Source: Xiphias gladius (Eukaryota; Chordata; Actinopteri; Istiophoriformes; Xiphiidae). From it: 64,000 bases of DNA. Where the stretch lies: assembly GCF_016859285.1 (NCBI RefSeq), contig NC_053400.1, positions 14,692,546 to 14,756,545 on the forward strand, written 5' to 3'. The position numbers and the translations under genes were made by a program. The notes below the pieces were generated by a model. That model ran no database searches and was not told the DNA's origin. It saw only the letters and a program-made list of their open reading frames with translations. Shown here one piece after another: positions 44,452 through 57,239 of the stretch; within the stretch, counting starts at the first letter, position 1; every line of letters starts with the position of its first letter.

Positions 44452-45955
44452 ATGACTTCACTGTCGGGGACCAAGGAGAGGTCTGTGAGCAGCCGGAGCA
44501 GAAAATATGGGGTAGGTTATTCATTCCAGTAGCCGAGAGGTGGACACACCTCTGTTACCTGTAATCCTGTTAAACATAAAAACTTATCGTCCATTCAGTG
44601 CTGCATGCAATTCATCTCACACCGCCCACCCTTTTCAAAGGGAAACTCTAGTGTGCTCACCTCTGTCAGGCTGACGTAAGTACGAAGCTCTCATTTGATT
44701 TCTGTCCATGCTGCTGATCGATTGCTTGGTGAAGACCACATTTTTCACATTAGTGCTCTTAGTGTCACAACAGTGGCATGCATTTTCTCTGATAGATCTC
44801 CCACATCTCTTAATTACCACTAACTGAGGACCTGGCAGCTAAATAGGGTATTACACCCACACCTGTGTCACTGTTTATGGCTACAGCCTTATTGATGTTA
44901 ATTTATAACACGGGTTGGCTCACATTATACCAACCTCTCCACTTGGAGATGACTTGAGCATTCCCACCTATCAGCCTACCCATTTCTGCCTTATTATAGC
45001 CCTTGTGAGGGATGACAGTACAGTAGCTAAAGTACCCAACCTCTCCAGCCAACACCACATCAATGGGTCTCTCCTCTCTGACTGGATTTACCCAGCCACA
45101 AAAGATCTAATTTTCAACTCCTTGCGGCTCATTTGATGTTCACATGTGGCTGTCTGAGTAGGGAAAAATAACACAGGTCTACACACAGAATCTGACTTGA
45201 TCCTATTAAGTTGTTCATAGAAGCATCCTATCTGATGACTGCCCGGGCTTGGGGCCCTAGCACCATCGCAGGGAATGTTTAATATTTCTTACTGTTTTCT
45301 GAGTTTTAACTGAATGACCATTTGAGTTATGGATTTGTGGACAGACTTGTATAGCTTTTTATCATGGCAAACTTTTGACTTGTGTTGGTTTTTCTGCTAT
45401 GACAAGAAATAACCACATTAATGTTGGCACCGTTCCATGTATTTGTCCCAGTGAGCCATACCAGTTAGCCAGTATGCACAATAGTAGGCCGCTGGAATTG
45501 CAAAACCTATGGGGAATGCTGCCATTACTAATAATTTCCTCTTTTTCAAACATTTTTCACAGATGCCTGACACTTCCCCGACCAAATCTGCCTCCTTTTT
45601 CCCCGACACATGGTACAGAAAGCCCTATGAGGAAACCACCCGGTCCAGCACGCGCCCCGCCCCAGAGGGTGCTGGCTCCATGCCAAGCTCCACAGGAACC
45701 CCATCCCCAGGCTCAGGAATCTCTTCACCGGGGTCCTTCTCTGGATCACCGGGGACCATATCTCCATGCATTGGGACAGGATCGCCTGGTTCTCTAGGTG
45801 GCTCCCCAGGTTTTGGTACCGGATCACCAGCCTCAGGGAGTGGAAGTTCCCCTGGCAGTGAAAGAGGGATATGGTGTGAGAACTGCAATGCCAGGCTGAC
45901 AGAGCTGAAAAGACAAGCGCTGAAATTGCTCATCCCTGGACCTTTCTCCAGCAAG
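44452..45955 (+). CDS. kif26b: Kinesin family member 26B, first two coding exons
   Basis: KIF26B is an atypical kinesin-11 family protein that binds microtubules but lacks normal ATPase activity; it acts in cell adhesion/polarity and Wnt5a-Ror signalling. Exon 1 (44452-44511, 20 codons) starts [20 protein letters not shown] and ends at a GTAGGT donor. Exon 2 (45563-45955, 131 codons) begins SPTKSA.. after its first residues, carries Ser-Pro-Gly-rich repeats (residues ~63-118), then [17 protein letters not shown] with the Cys pair at residues 125 and 128, and ends [10 protein letters not shown] before GTAAAA. Both exons match the N terminus of human KIF26B closely and KIF26A less well. The motor domain is on exons beyond the window. 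The long minus-strand frame 45625-45954 is antisense. Confidence 0.92.
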
Positions 45956-48302
45956 GTAAAAAAAAACCAAGATTGTCCTGCTTGCCCTTCTGTCTAGCAG
46001 TGTGTATGAATGTGTGTGTACGAATCACCTTGTATGTGTCTTTCTACTACCTGTTGTTTTACCCAGTGGTGAGTTGGTTATGCTCAGTAACATAGACTCC
46101 AAAAATAACTTGTTCCATCATTAACTGTGGCATTCGGACAGTAACTCTTATTAACATGGTTTCTCACGAAAGACTGGACCTCTAATGATTCCCTTGCTTA
46201 ATGCTGTTATTGTTCTCATAAATCATAAGGATGCTTTCTTTTGTCCAACCCTCGTTTGACCAGCTGTTGAAAAGAGCAAAAACCAAACAGCCTTTGGGAT
46301 TTGGGATAATTATTGTATCTGAAGCTGCCAAAAAAAATGATAAACACAGACTAGACTAGTTTAATTTTTTGTCATTGAGTTTCCCATTTTCCCTGATTGA
46401 TCATATCACCAGAATCAAGGAGTTCACTTTATTCAATATTGCTTTTCTACTTTTGAGGGAATTAACATGATGGATTACTGAAAGACATCGACCACTTAGA
46501 GCAGATATTAATTCATATGGATTGCAGTCTTTTTCTAATTTTCTTTGACAGGTGATTTATTTTTTTCTGTAGGTAGTCCATATAATCAATTTTAATTCCA
46601 TTAGTACAGTGATTTTCAACAGGCAGATCGTGAGGCCTGAAGTGTTGCACGTTGATTTATGACATAGGATCAAATCATCTTCTATACGGGTTTATCGTGT
46701 ATGTATTTCATTTTTTTGTTATTTCGACACTAAATCGTTTTCTGATAGTTTTTGTGGAAGGCATCAAAAAATATATTGATAGCGGGGCTTTTGACTGTGC
46801 ATTATGTTGCCTCTGGGTTCGATGTTCTTCTGCTGCAGTTGACTGGATTTTAGTTATGAATACAGCGGGGACACACATCAGGCTTTGAGTTAATTGATAA
46901 CAAATAAGCACTTATTATGCTCCATTGGGTTAATGAAGTACAGCCAGCGAGAGAGAGAGAGATTCAGATATAGGACTACAGTGGGACAGAGGACTTACTG
47001 TAGAGAGGCAGAGGTGGAGACAGTGGGTTCTTATTAATGCAAGAGCATGACAGTTGGAAATTGTTAGGAACAGTGGGGGTTAATGGGGACTGCCGGTGGG
47101 CAGACCACTAATTAAAACGTTATATGTGAAGTTGGGTTTAGTACGGGCTGATTAAAGCTTCCCCATGTAGTTAATTTTATTGCACTGTAGAGTAAGCACA
47201 GACACATAACTTACAGTACTGTAATTGGTGTAGATAGCGTGTGTCTTTGTGGAAAATGTATGTGCATATAACATAAATTGAGTAGAGTATTTTTTTTACC
47301 CGCTGCAGCTATGATAATTGGTGTTTTCACTGAACCTAGTACACAAAACTATGGTATGCCGGCTAAAAACAACTTTAGGGTCATCAGAAACCAAAATATC
47401 TCTTTGGCTCAAGGATTTTGTCAATGAAAAATAGAGATTTTACTGACTTGTGCTTGATTGATTCAAACCCAAAAGTATAAACAAGCAAATGGAGACACTG
47501 GACATTCTCGTTGTAGTTTCACTGTCAGTGGAATAAATATGTGCCCCCGGCATGTTTTCAAAAAAAGTGTTATTTAGTGTTTTTGATTCAAATGAAGTTT
47601 TCATCCTCATCCTCAGCTCTTGTTGGTGAGTCCTATGAGTCACCTCACTCAGAATCAGTTGTTGGATCCAGACTGCAGTGTTTCTTGCATGAATAAATGA
47701 TACTGCAATCATTTCAGTTTCAGTTGTATTTATAGCAAAATTAAGTAATAAAGCTGTCACTCACCTTAGAAATGGTATAACTCATTGTTTATTTCCATGA
47801 GAGAGAATTAAACGGAAGATTGAAGATTGAGCCTATAATTCAGATGCATGGCTGTTTAACGTTTTTATACCCAACAGGAAAAATTCTGGTACAACGTGTA
47901 AATAACTGGTTGAATGAGCGAACGTGCACTGTTGCATAGTTGACAGGTTTATACAGGCACATTTTCAGTGAGGAACCTTCCTGCATTGCCGTTATTTTCT
48001 GCTGTTTGCCACTGAGCAGCTCCACTGCATCAGTAGTGGTTCTGTTTCCTTGCTTAAAGGCACCTCAGGGGTCATTATCGAAAAATAGAATGATGTTGCA
48101 TAGTCATTTTAGCCAATCCGGATTTCTTGGCTGGTTTTTCCTTTTTACGTTGTGACCTCTTCCCCAGACTCTTATTACAAGACTAAACTGACCCCCGCAG
48201 GTGTTTTATGTCAGAGAAAAAGCTGAACTCATGTCCTTGGTGAAGCAATGTGACCTAATAATCCTTCTCCTTCACCAAATGTGCCAGAGCAGCAGTTCAG
48301 CA

Positions 48303-48303
<1 letters not shown>

Positions 48304-48325
<22 letters not shown>
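48304..48325. repeat. (GT)n microsatellite
   Basis: About ten GT units followed by an imperfect GTATGTGT tail. Confidence 0.85.
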
Positions 48326-48336
<11 letters not shown>

Positions 48337-49259
48337 CTGCGTCCCGTCCTGCTGTGCTGTCAGTATGAGACCCCATGTTATTCCCACCAGACACTAGGAC
48401 ATATGTGACCCCTCACAGCTAGAATAAAAACACACATCCCCCAACCCTCCTAGCACCCCCCAGCCCAACAGTGTGTACTCATCCACTTTTAGGTTGTTTA
48501 GGTAACTATTGGCTAGTGAAAAAAAAGTATTCTGTTTGTGCAGTGTTTATTTGCTGTCCATTATAATGTACGTCTTAGAGAAAGTACAACAGTTACTCAT
48601 TCATTTAGAGTCATTCACGAGTAGTCTGCTCCCTAGTGGCTCTAAGGAGATATGGCACTTTACAGATGAAGAGACTGAAGGGAGATAAACATGTACTGTA
48701 ACAATAATCGATATCAGACATAAATAAAACAGAGATAGTGTATAGTAGAGATAGAACAGAGATAGTATATGTTAGAACAGAGATAGAACAGAGATAGTAT
48801 ATGTTTTTTTTTCTGATGTGACTTAAATGTTATCCTCAAATTGAACAAAAATCCATTTCAGGACGCTTTGCCCGTATACCTGAATTACTGCTGTTCCTCT
48901 TCAGCCAAATAAAGGAGGGAGAGAAGGAGAGAGAGAGAGAGGCAGACGGATCGTATTGCCGGGGGCAGTATGGACGGGTGAGCAGGGCAAAGGAGTGCTC
49001 TGTTGAGGTATTAGAATGAGCAGAGTAGGTTTTCAGGTTTAGACGCACACATGCACACTTGTAACCACAGGACTCAAAAGCACATCTGGCTACACAGCTG
49101 CACTCACTTAAGGCCCCTGTCCTCTGTCTCTGCTGGTGTGTATGTCTGTGTGTCTGTCTGTGTATGTGTATTCATCCCTAATATCCATACCCAAATCATA
49201 TATAAATGGAGGGTGAGCTGTTTTTGGTTGGTCCAGTTCAGCTCAGGAAAATTGGTCAC

Positions 49260-49267
<8 letters not shown>

Positions 49268-49290
<23 letters not shown>

Positions 49291-49319
49291 ATATATATAC
49301 ACATACACACACACACACA
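49268..49319. repeat. 52-bp perfect palindrome of GT/TA/CA composition
   Basis: The centre at 49293/49294 is flanked by exactly mirrored arms: (GT)n, then ATGTGTATATA, then its complement ending in (AC)n. All positions are alternating purine-pyrimidine, so the element can form a cruciform or Z-DNA. It abuts the LINE fragment that starts at about 49320. Confidence 0.85.
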
Positions 49320-49717
49320 AGAGTCATACCGGCTCGGACGTCGCCCGGGTCAACAAGGTCTGCGTCAGGTGTTGGGGAGCCAGGACACCCTGATGAGAAA
49401 TGGGCTACTGGAACAAGACATAGATGGAGCAGGGCAGAGAATAGGGATCTGTTCGAATGCTACTATACAAGTAACCCCGATGAGGAGGAGCTAGTGGTGC
49501 CAGTGGTAATTGGAGCACTGGGGGCTGTGACCCACAAACTGGGAGAATGGCTCCAGCAGATTCCGAGTACAACATCTGAGGTCTCTGTCCAGAAGAGCGC
49601 AGTCCTAGGAACAGGTAAGATACTGCGCAGAACCCTAAAACTCCCAGGCCTCTGGTAGAGGACCCGAGCTTGAGGAAGACACACCACCATCCCCCATGGG
49701 AGGGGGGTGAGAGGGAG

Positions 49718-49720
<3 letters not shown>
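49320..49720 (+). mobile_element. Internally deleted R2-like LINE fragment
   Basis: A frame-1 piece GEPGHPDEKWATGTRHRWSR through DLFECYYTSNP (about 49372-49477) belongs to the N-terminal part of a fish LINE ORF. It is followed at once by VVPVVIGALGAVTHKLGEWL and EVSVQKSAVLGTGKILRRTL (about 49493-49646), which is the C-terminal end of the same ORF class, then its stop. The central reverse transcriptase is missing. The copy ends at the TA array after 49720. Confidence 0.7.
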
Positions 49721-49721
<1 letters not shown>

Positions 49722-49773
<52 letters not shown>

Positions 49774-49782
49774 ATATATATT
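49722..49782. repeat. (TA)n tail microsatellite
   Basis: About 25 TA units with a few TG interruptions, starting where the LINE fragment ends. It may be the element's own tail. Confidence 0.85.
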
Positions 49783-50388
49783 TGTTTGTGTGTGTGAGTG
49801 TGGGTGTGTGTGAATGTGAATGTGTGTTTTTAGTTACCAGCAGTGTGTCTGTTTCAGATCAGCTGAAAGTCAAAACCATCCATGTTTATAAAGTGAAACA
49901 TATACAGTTCCACTTTAGACATAAAAATAAAGCCAAAAAAGGACGTGTTTTGAATATATTCACTCCCTGAGGAGCTCTTACTGGCAACTTGAGATTTATT
50001 GAGATTGTTTCAGTATAGAGTACTGACTGCACTTAAAATGTTTATATTAGCAGACCCATTGATGTGTCTGTCTAGATGTGGCTATAGATTAAACAGCTGT
50101 CAGCAGTTTCTGCAGTACATGGATTTTGATACACATCAGTACAGCTGGGATCATTTATGGATACAGTGCAGTGACATTAGAAAAGTAAAGGTTTTCCTAT
50201 GGTCCTGACCTGCAGGTGTAATTTATTTCTGCATGCTACCATGAAAGCAGTCAATTCTCTGAATAATGCAGCCAAAGCTTATTACTGTCAAGTATCTCCC
50301 TCTGCATAGCCTGTTAGCTGTTCGACAGTAATTTAATCTATAGCAGTTCTGATCATTCATCAGTTGTTCAGGTAATTTATAAATCATC

Positions 50389-50416
50389 GTCATCATCATC
50401 ATCATCATCATCATCA
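50389..50416. repeat. (CAT)n microsatellite
   Basis: About eight CAT units. The minus-strand ORF with a poly-Met start is only this array read through. Confidence 0.85.
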
Positions 50417-51252
50417 GACATAACTTTTTCTGATTCCAGTGTCTGAAATGTAAGAGCTTGCCGCTCTTCTTTGTTTTACATAATTTTGAAGTGACAACCT
50501 TTGGGTTTTGGACTGTTGGTCAGACAAAACAAGCACTTTGAAGATGCCACTTCAGACGTTTGGAATCTTATGAGAGCATTTTTCATTGAAGACTCAAGTA
50601 AAAAATTAATTGATCATTCAAAAAAAATAATTGACAGATAAATGAGTAATGAAAACAGTTGTTAGTTGCAGCCCTAAATACTTCCCAGTGTAATTGTCAT
50701 ATTCTGCAGAGATGGTTCAATGTACAGCACAATCTACATATCTGGCACAATCATTTATATTCTTCAAATATATAAACAGTGACAAACTGATAGATATGGC
50801 ATGCAAAACACCCACATCCTTTCAATTACATGCAAAATTACCTCTGAAAGTATTAACCCCAATGTGGCCAACTGGATGCTTTTAATGCCCAACATAATCA
50901 AAAAGCTCCACATCAGAAGATGGTTAGTAGTTTATCTGACTATCAGGTGAACTAAAGACTGAGGCTTAGAGCTTACTGATCTGTCTACTGTTTCAAATGC
51001 CTTTCCAACCCACTAACGCAAGAGGAGTTAATATGCTTGTGGATATAATCAGTTTAACTAATCCCAGTCACTAGGTAATTTTCCCCCCAAACCACTAGTT
51101 CGTCTGTAATTAGTCTACTTATCACAGCCAATGGTGGACTATCATTGCTCTGCAAACTGTCCTCAAAGGGACACAAAGGTAGCTAGCTATCCTGTAATAA
51201 CCAAATCCCATAACACTGCAGAAGCAGGCCTCTGGTAACCACGGCAGCTGGT

Positions 51253-51266
51253 GTTGCCACGGCAGC
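51253..51266. promoter_or_regulatory. RFX X-box-like motif GTTGCCACGGCAGC
   Basis: GTTGCC and its inverted partner GGCAGC spaced by two bases, in repeat-free intron DNA. Binding is inference. Confidence 0.4.
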
Positions 51267-51929
51267 GACATGTGACAGATGTGAGCCGCATACATATCTC
51301 CATCAGCGTTAATGGGCTCCTCATAGCTGTGTGTGCATTGGTGAGAGGCAGAGAGAGGGTGAAAATATATGAAGTTCATGTAAATAATAGCAGGTGTTAC
51401 AGTGCGAGTATGTGTTTTTGGCAAGAGGTAAGAGAAACTATATACTATAGCCAGTGTGATAGTGTGCACATATGTACATGTGTGTTTGTTAGAGTGAGAG
51501 AGCGATCATGCCCTCCTGATGCCTTTCAGGTGTGAAAGACATTACCATATAAAGAGGTGGCTTCATCAATAACAGTGAGATGGTGTGAGGGGAGGGAACG
51601 ATGCTGATGCAGGCTGAATTGAAGAGCTTCTCAGTGGGTTTATGTCAATTGGACCCACCCCAAGTGCACTTACATATGCACCATCTCAGGATCTAGTATT
51701 ACATACTGTACCCTCTCTTTTTCAATCTAGTAACTGTATTGGTATTTATCAGAAGCACAAATGTTAAAATAAAACCCAAAGATTGATTTGTATATTTAAG
51801 TAGTTTAAAAATGTAGATATCTATATTTAAAAAAAAAAATCTTAATCTACAAAGCCCATAATCAAGGTAGCATATAATCATGGGTCAGGAGACTGGCAAA
51901 AGCCAACAGATGGGCCTGTATGTAAGTGT

Positions 51930-51995
51930 GGAAATCCTGGACAAAATGCTGGACCCCACAAGTTAAAATGGCTGTTTGACTGTTAAGACTTGGAG
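51930..51995 (+). repeat. Fragment of the ACAAGTTAAAATGGCTGT repeat
   Basis: Shares about 34 of 36 bases with 55288-55322 inside the fuller copy described below, so it is a truncated copy of the same family. Confidence 0.7.
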
Positions 51996-52089
51996 CGGCA
52001 AAGATCAGCAGGTGGTTCACTTCATCGAATGGGGAGGTCCATTCAGGGAACATAATTATATTTAATGTACAAAAATGTGTGGCTTTTTC

Positions 52090-52510
52090 GTTGGTTTTAA
52101 ACTCAGACAGGCATTAATTTGTACTAAAGAATACTGGAAGGCTTAAAAATGATCTTTGACCATGTGTGTTTCGTTAGGAACAGGCCAGCCATTTTCAGAT
52201 AGATGCTGTCATTGAGATAATGTACAATGTCATGAAGCACACAGTGTCTAACCATAAACACAACAGTGACTTCCGCTCTACCCCAATCATCTACACAGTC
52301 TACAGATCTTAACCCAGTAGAGCCCTTTTGGGATGAGGTGGAACCAAAATGAAAGTGCTGCTTAAGATCCTGCAGGAACAAATTTACAACGACTGAGATC
52401 CGCTGGAATTTTCCCAGCGCTTCATGTTATCTGTAACGTGAGCAAGAGACATAGTTATGGCGACAGGGGGTCCAACCCAGTACCAGTTAGATGAACTTGT
52501 GACCAATATC
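52090..52510 (+). mobile_element. Tc1-like transposase C-terminal relic
   Basis: The plus strand reads LNPVEPFWDEVE near 52308-52343, corresponding to the conserved last-catalytic-residue block (LNPIEHLWDE-type) of Tc1 transposases, then the downstream GGPTQYQLDEL near 52465-52497 corresponding to GGPT.Y at the protein end. Stops and frameshifts interrupt it. No intact terminal repeats were found. Confidence 0.7.
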
Positions 52511-53473
52511 TTTGCACTCTCAATCTCTCATTTTACATGCAGGATAAAAGCATCGTAGATACACTAAGAAACAGTCCCTCTCTCTCTGTGTTTCTTCCTG
52601 TCAAACACACATTCACACATTCTTTTTCTTTTGCTAAATTAGGCTTCTAGAGAAAGAAAGGAAAATGAGAGAAATAAACAGATTTAAATTTAGAGGAGGA
52701 CAGGGAGGAAGCAGGGGAGAATGAGAAACAGGGGGGGAAATGAATAGCTAGAGGAAAGAAGAAAGATTTGGTTTCTCTAATAGTGCTATCGTTGTCATTA
52801 AAGTCGCTGACCCAGAGCGGACACACTTAATTAGACTAACTACCCTAGCCAGTAGGCTGCCACAGTCAAATACACTGTCTGTGTATGCAATCTGTCTGGA
52901 GCCACAGAAGCTACAAAAAGCTTTGGCAGTTCCTAAAGACAGCAGATGATGAATTTAAGCTTGCCAGCGTGCATTAATTAGGACATTTAACACAAAAACA
53001 CACATTATTAGATCCAGTAGATAGATGTGCAGAGTGTTTCTTAAGCATTTGTACATTACTTAATTTTGGCCAATGACGTTTGTTATCACCCCTTGTCTCT
53101 CTCTGTCCTCGTTGAAGGCAAATTTAAAAAAAAAACACACACACACATTAAAATGAAAAATTTATATTTATAGCACCTCTGCATAACTCGCAGGCTCCAA
53201 GACCAAAAAAAACACACTCACCACTCCTGCAAACCGACAACACATTGCAATGACAGGCAAATCACATCCACGAGTGAACACACACTAGCACACAACAGTG
53301 TGTACAGATACTCATACAATTGTACTGACATACAAACACCAAGGCACCCAGAGGTTCATATGAAATGACACGCAAATGAACAAACACACTGGCTTGTGTG
53401 TGTGTGCATTACCAAGAACACACACGGGATGGTGGTGAAAGTGGCAGCAGCACCTGCTGCCACAAGGTCTATA

Positions 53474-53487
53474 GCTGCCATGGCAAC
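53474..53487. promoter_or_regulatory. RFX X-box-like palindrome GCTGCCATGGCAAC
   Basis: Contains the perfect TGCCATGGCA palindrome with an extended GCAAC half-site. Lies in kif26b intron 2. Binding is inference. Confidence 0.45.
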
Positions 53488-53984
53488 TGCCTCTCCATCA
53501 CCTCCACAGTACAGAAATAAGTAGAGAGCTCGGTACGGCAGTTACGCAGTTGTCTCTAGATGTTCATGTGTGGTAAATTTGTCTCTTATCTGACATTCTA
53601 TACGTGCATTATATTGTAAACAACCTGTAATAGTGACATTATAGAACATTGTAAATACTTTACATTATAAGTTGTGCACAATGTATGTACATATCCATCT
53701 TTCTATCTGTCTCTATCTATCTTTCTGTCTGTCTGTCTATCCATCTATCTATGTGTCAGTTGTACAAAATGTCATGTGTGTTTTCCTCAGAGTTTTAAAA
53801 GTTTTTGATTCCACCTTCCAGAGCCTAGATGAAAAGTGAAAATGCCCCAGTGTTCCGGTAGCAGGTGCCAGCTCCAGCACACTGTGAAGTCTCATTCGCT
53901 GAACGGTTTATTTGAAGACCTGCTAACTATACTTCTAACATTAGCCAACCTGCTGTCATAAGCTGATTTACCACAGATAAGGAT

Positions 53985-53985
<1 letters not shown>

Positions 53986-54058
<73 letters not shown>
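53986..54058. repeat. (CA)n microsatellite, about 36 units
   Basis: Uninterrupted CA array. It faces an opposed (TG)n array at 54179-54212 across about 120 bases. Confidence 0.95.
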
Positions 54059-54059
<1 letters not shown>

Positions 54060-54175
54060 GTCACAGTCTATCACATTGTCAGATATAACACATATATCTT
54101 CAGCATCAGCCTCTTCAGTCACACTAGGAAAATCTTTTAACAGGCTGAGGTGTGACTGACAGGAATGGTATGTTG

Positions 54176-54178
<3 letters not shown>

Positions 54179-54212
<34 letters not shown>
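54179..54212. repeat. (TG)n microsatellite, about 17 units
   Basis: TG array in inverted orientation to 53986-54058. Confidence 0.95.
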
Positions 54213-54217
<5 letters not shown>

Positions 54218-54922
54218 GTGCATGTCTGTAATTTATCTTTATGAAAACTAAAAGTTTTCAACTTTCAAAGTAAAGGCACTTGCAAAGTGAGGGCTTTTTG
54301 GCAGGGCCTATTCAACAGACTTAGGGTTAGGACTTTAGGGTTTCATTAAAATGATAAAATATGTGTGTGTGTGTTGCAGTGCAGTACCTGCGTTGGGTAT
54401 GAGCTCATTAATTTATGATAATGTGAACACTTCTGTGCCTTCATAGCTATTTGAGAGAACCCACTGGAGATTCAGAGTCCGACACATACCACGACAACAA
54501 AAACAAGAAAGGTGGCCTCATGGTCCTTAGCTGAAATTACTGTTTTAAACAGCTTTTGAAAAGAAATTCCAAAAGTTTTACACATTTCAGTTCAAAATGA
54601 TATACCCCTTAACTGTAGAAGATTAATGTTACCCTTACAATATTTATATGATTATGTCCCTGGGAATTTTGTAACAAGGTTTAATGTTTTTATTTTAATT
54701 GGTCTAACTTAAGTGCACAGCTATTAGTATTGTAAATACTTTATACCTCACTACCTACCGGATGTACCCCTACCAATAAAGTATACTGGAAGCTGAAAAG
54801 GAAGATGTGGGGAACAGAAAAGAGGAGAGGGATGTAGAGAGGACATCAGAAAGAAATAGAAGTAAAGATGTGTGTGCGTGGGAAAAGGTGATAAAGTTGC
54901 CTTTGCAGTGGCCTTGTACATT

Positions 54923-54946
54923 CTGTGTGTGTGTGTGTGTGTGTCT
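54923..54946. repeat. (GT)n microsatellite
   Basis: About twelve GT units with one interruption. Confidence 0.85.
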
Positions 54947-55194
54947 GTGTGTAAGAGAGTGCTTATTGTGGCAACAGACCTACCTTTTAGGGTCAAAATT
55001 AGAGCCAGGGCTTTGCCAGTCAGTCGTTCATGTTTTACAAGTAATGTAATGGCATTCCTGTTCTAAATACACTGCACTGCTGGGCTACGAATTTTGTGCG
55101 CACATGTGCATACATTCCTAGCTTAACTATATAGGTTAAGAGGCTGGCTAATGCCAAAGCTAGAACGAGAAGAGAACTCTGTTTGTGTGATTGA

Positions 55195-55435
55195 GCTTGT
55201 GGGCTTGTTTTCCTATATTTGTGGGGTCCAAAAAGCAGGAACCCATTATACTTGTGGGATCCAACAGCTTGTGGGGAACAAAATACACAAGTTAAAATGG
55301 CTGTCTGAGTGTTAAGACTTGGTTTTAGGGTGAAGGTTGGGGTTAGGCATTTAGTTGTGATGGTTAAGGTTAGGGTAAAGGGCTAGGGAATGCATTATGT
55401 CAATGACGAATCTCCATGAATATAGTAAAACAAAA
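55195..55435 (+). repeat. Fish interspersed repeat (TGTGGGGTCCAAAAAGCAGG family)
   Basis: Contains TGTGGGGTCCAAAAAGCAGG, ACAAGTTAAAATGGCTGTCT, GGCATTTAGTTGTGATGGTT and GGGCTAGGGAATGCATTATG in the order I know from a common percomorph repeat. It ends in a GT array, as copies often do. The class is uncertain. Confidence 0.65.
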
Positions 55436-55436
55436 G

Positions 55437-55475
55437 GGTGTGTGTGTGTGCATGCGCACGCACGCACACACGTGT
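55437..55475. repeat. Z-DNA-prone alternating tract
   Basis: Almost 40 bases of unbroken purine-pyrimidine alternation moving from GTGTG through CATGCGCACGCACG to CACACGTGT, partly self-complementary. Confidence 0.75.
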
Positions 55476-57239
55476 TTTAAGCAGGATTGTGAGTGTATTA
55501 TGTCAGAGCATTGTAAAGGGCAGGGGGTGAAATGAGAACAAGGCTGACATATTAAGCAGTAGTTTCCAGTCTGGCTCCATGGCAGACTTCACTACAATAG
55601 TTGTTGATCATTACTGTAGTGTTTTTAAAAAAAGGCTTTCTGGAAATATTTTTGAAAACCTTGCCTTTAAAGACATATCGTGGTTGCGGTTACTTTCTGC
55701 AGAATTTAACAACTATTTGTGATGAAAACGATGTACTACATGCAGTGTGGTTCTGCAACACTGAAAGTTTTTTTTACAGTTTGTATTCCAATATCTGAGT
55801 AAAGTAAACTGATTCTTAGCAAACATATCTTTAGTAGTTGATTTGTCCACTGCCAGGCTCTGCTTCTTTCCATTTGTCACTCCCTCACCCCATACTTACT
55901 AATAGATATAAATATCATCCACTTTCTCCTAATGCCATCTCATCCCAGCAGCATCCTCACTATCCTCACATCATTCATCTTTCTACAGTATTGAGGGAGA
56001 GGAAAATAAGAGAGAGAGGGAGGGAAAGAAAGAGAAAGAAAGAAAGAAACTACTCAAAATAGAAGTTTAAAGATAAGGAGAGTCAATAATTCATATAGTC
56101 TACACAAAGGCAGTAAGGCATAGATGGAAAGAGATAGTGTGTGCACACATGCATGTGAGAGAGAGAATAAAATTGGCTGTTTGTTCCCAGCCTGTGCCTC
56201 AATCAGACTCAGAGAATAGCCTCTAGACGTTAAACTTTCCAATTACCTTGAGCAGACGGAGCCTGTGAGGCTCAATTTAGAGAGTTTAAAATGGTTGTTT
56301 TTGTTTACTGTTATCTGCTATTGATTGTACAACAGGCTACATACAGTGTCAGAGAAGGATTCATACTAAAGCAGACTCCCTTTTTAATCTTTACCTCCAT
56401 ATATCTCTGTATCTCCCTTTTTTTCGCTTTATTCTGGCTCACTGAATCTCCTATTGGATATCTGACAAAGCACAAGCAATATCTGACCGATCATATCTTC
56501 TGGATCACCAGCAGTCTAGCAGTTTGGTAATGCAAGCTTGTGGCTGGATGGTTTTCATTTTGAATCCAGGTTTGATGTCTATATGAAACCTGGATGAATA
56601 AATCTCCCCTCTCTCAATAACACCTCTGCTCCTACCCTCATAGCTGTTCCCTTTGAGGAGCTCAGTGGCCAACAGTGAGGCACTGTGGTTGCTTTACAGA
56701 GCTCCCATTTATGAATAAGAGCTACTGTGTGAATGTGGAGCCTGGAAAAGAGCAAGCATGCTCAGTTGACTTTTGTGGATATAGAACTGTTAGAAGTGTG
56801 TTTTGAGTTTTAGAGGCTTGCAGGATGACTCAAGCAAACCCTGAGGAGGTTTATGTTAAAACACATAAAACCTCTTTATATAAGCCTGGGGGAAACACCT
56901 GACAAATTTGGTTTAATGTTGGGGTTTCTGCATTGCATGGCTTGTTTATGTAATGATCTATTTGGTATAGTTATTGTTTTGTGTCAGAAACTCTCACGTG
57001 AATAGACTGTTTTTTGTTGTATGAGTATATTTGTATGAATAGAAATGCAGATTGTACAGGTGTTCCTATTTCTCTGGTGTTTCAGTGTACATTTTGTACA
57101 GCAGCATACTTTTTAACTGTTGAGGTGGTCTGTGAAAATTCCTCTTTGTAATATTTACTGTTTGACTATCTTAAAAACATTGTGCTGTAATTTAATTTGA
57201 AACATATAATAGCACCAAATTTACCATTATTTATAGCTA

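Noticed and set aside
45625..45954. 109-residue minus-strand ORF with GEP/GDP repeats
   Set aside because: Antisense of kif26b exon 2 Ser-Pro-Gly repeats; exon 2 has matching homology and splice sites.
49206..49658. 150-residue plus-strand ORF as a host gene
   Set aside because: It spans a microsatellite palindrome and LINE-derived protein pieces, so it is a transposon fragment.
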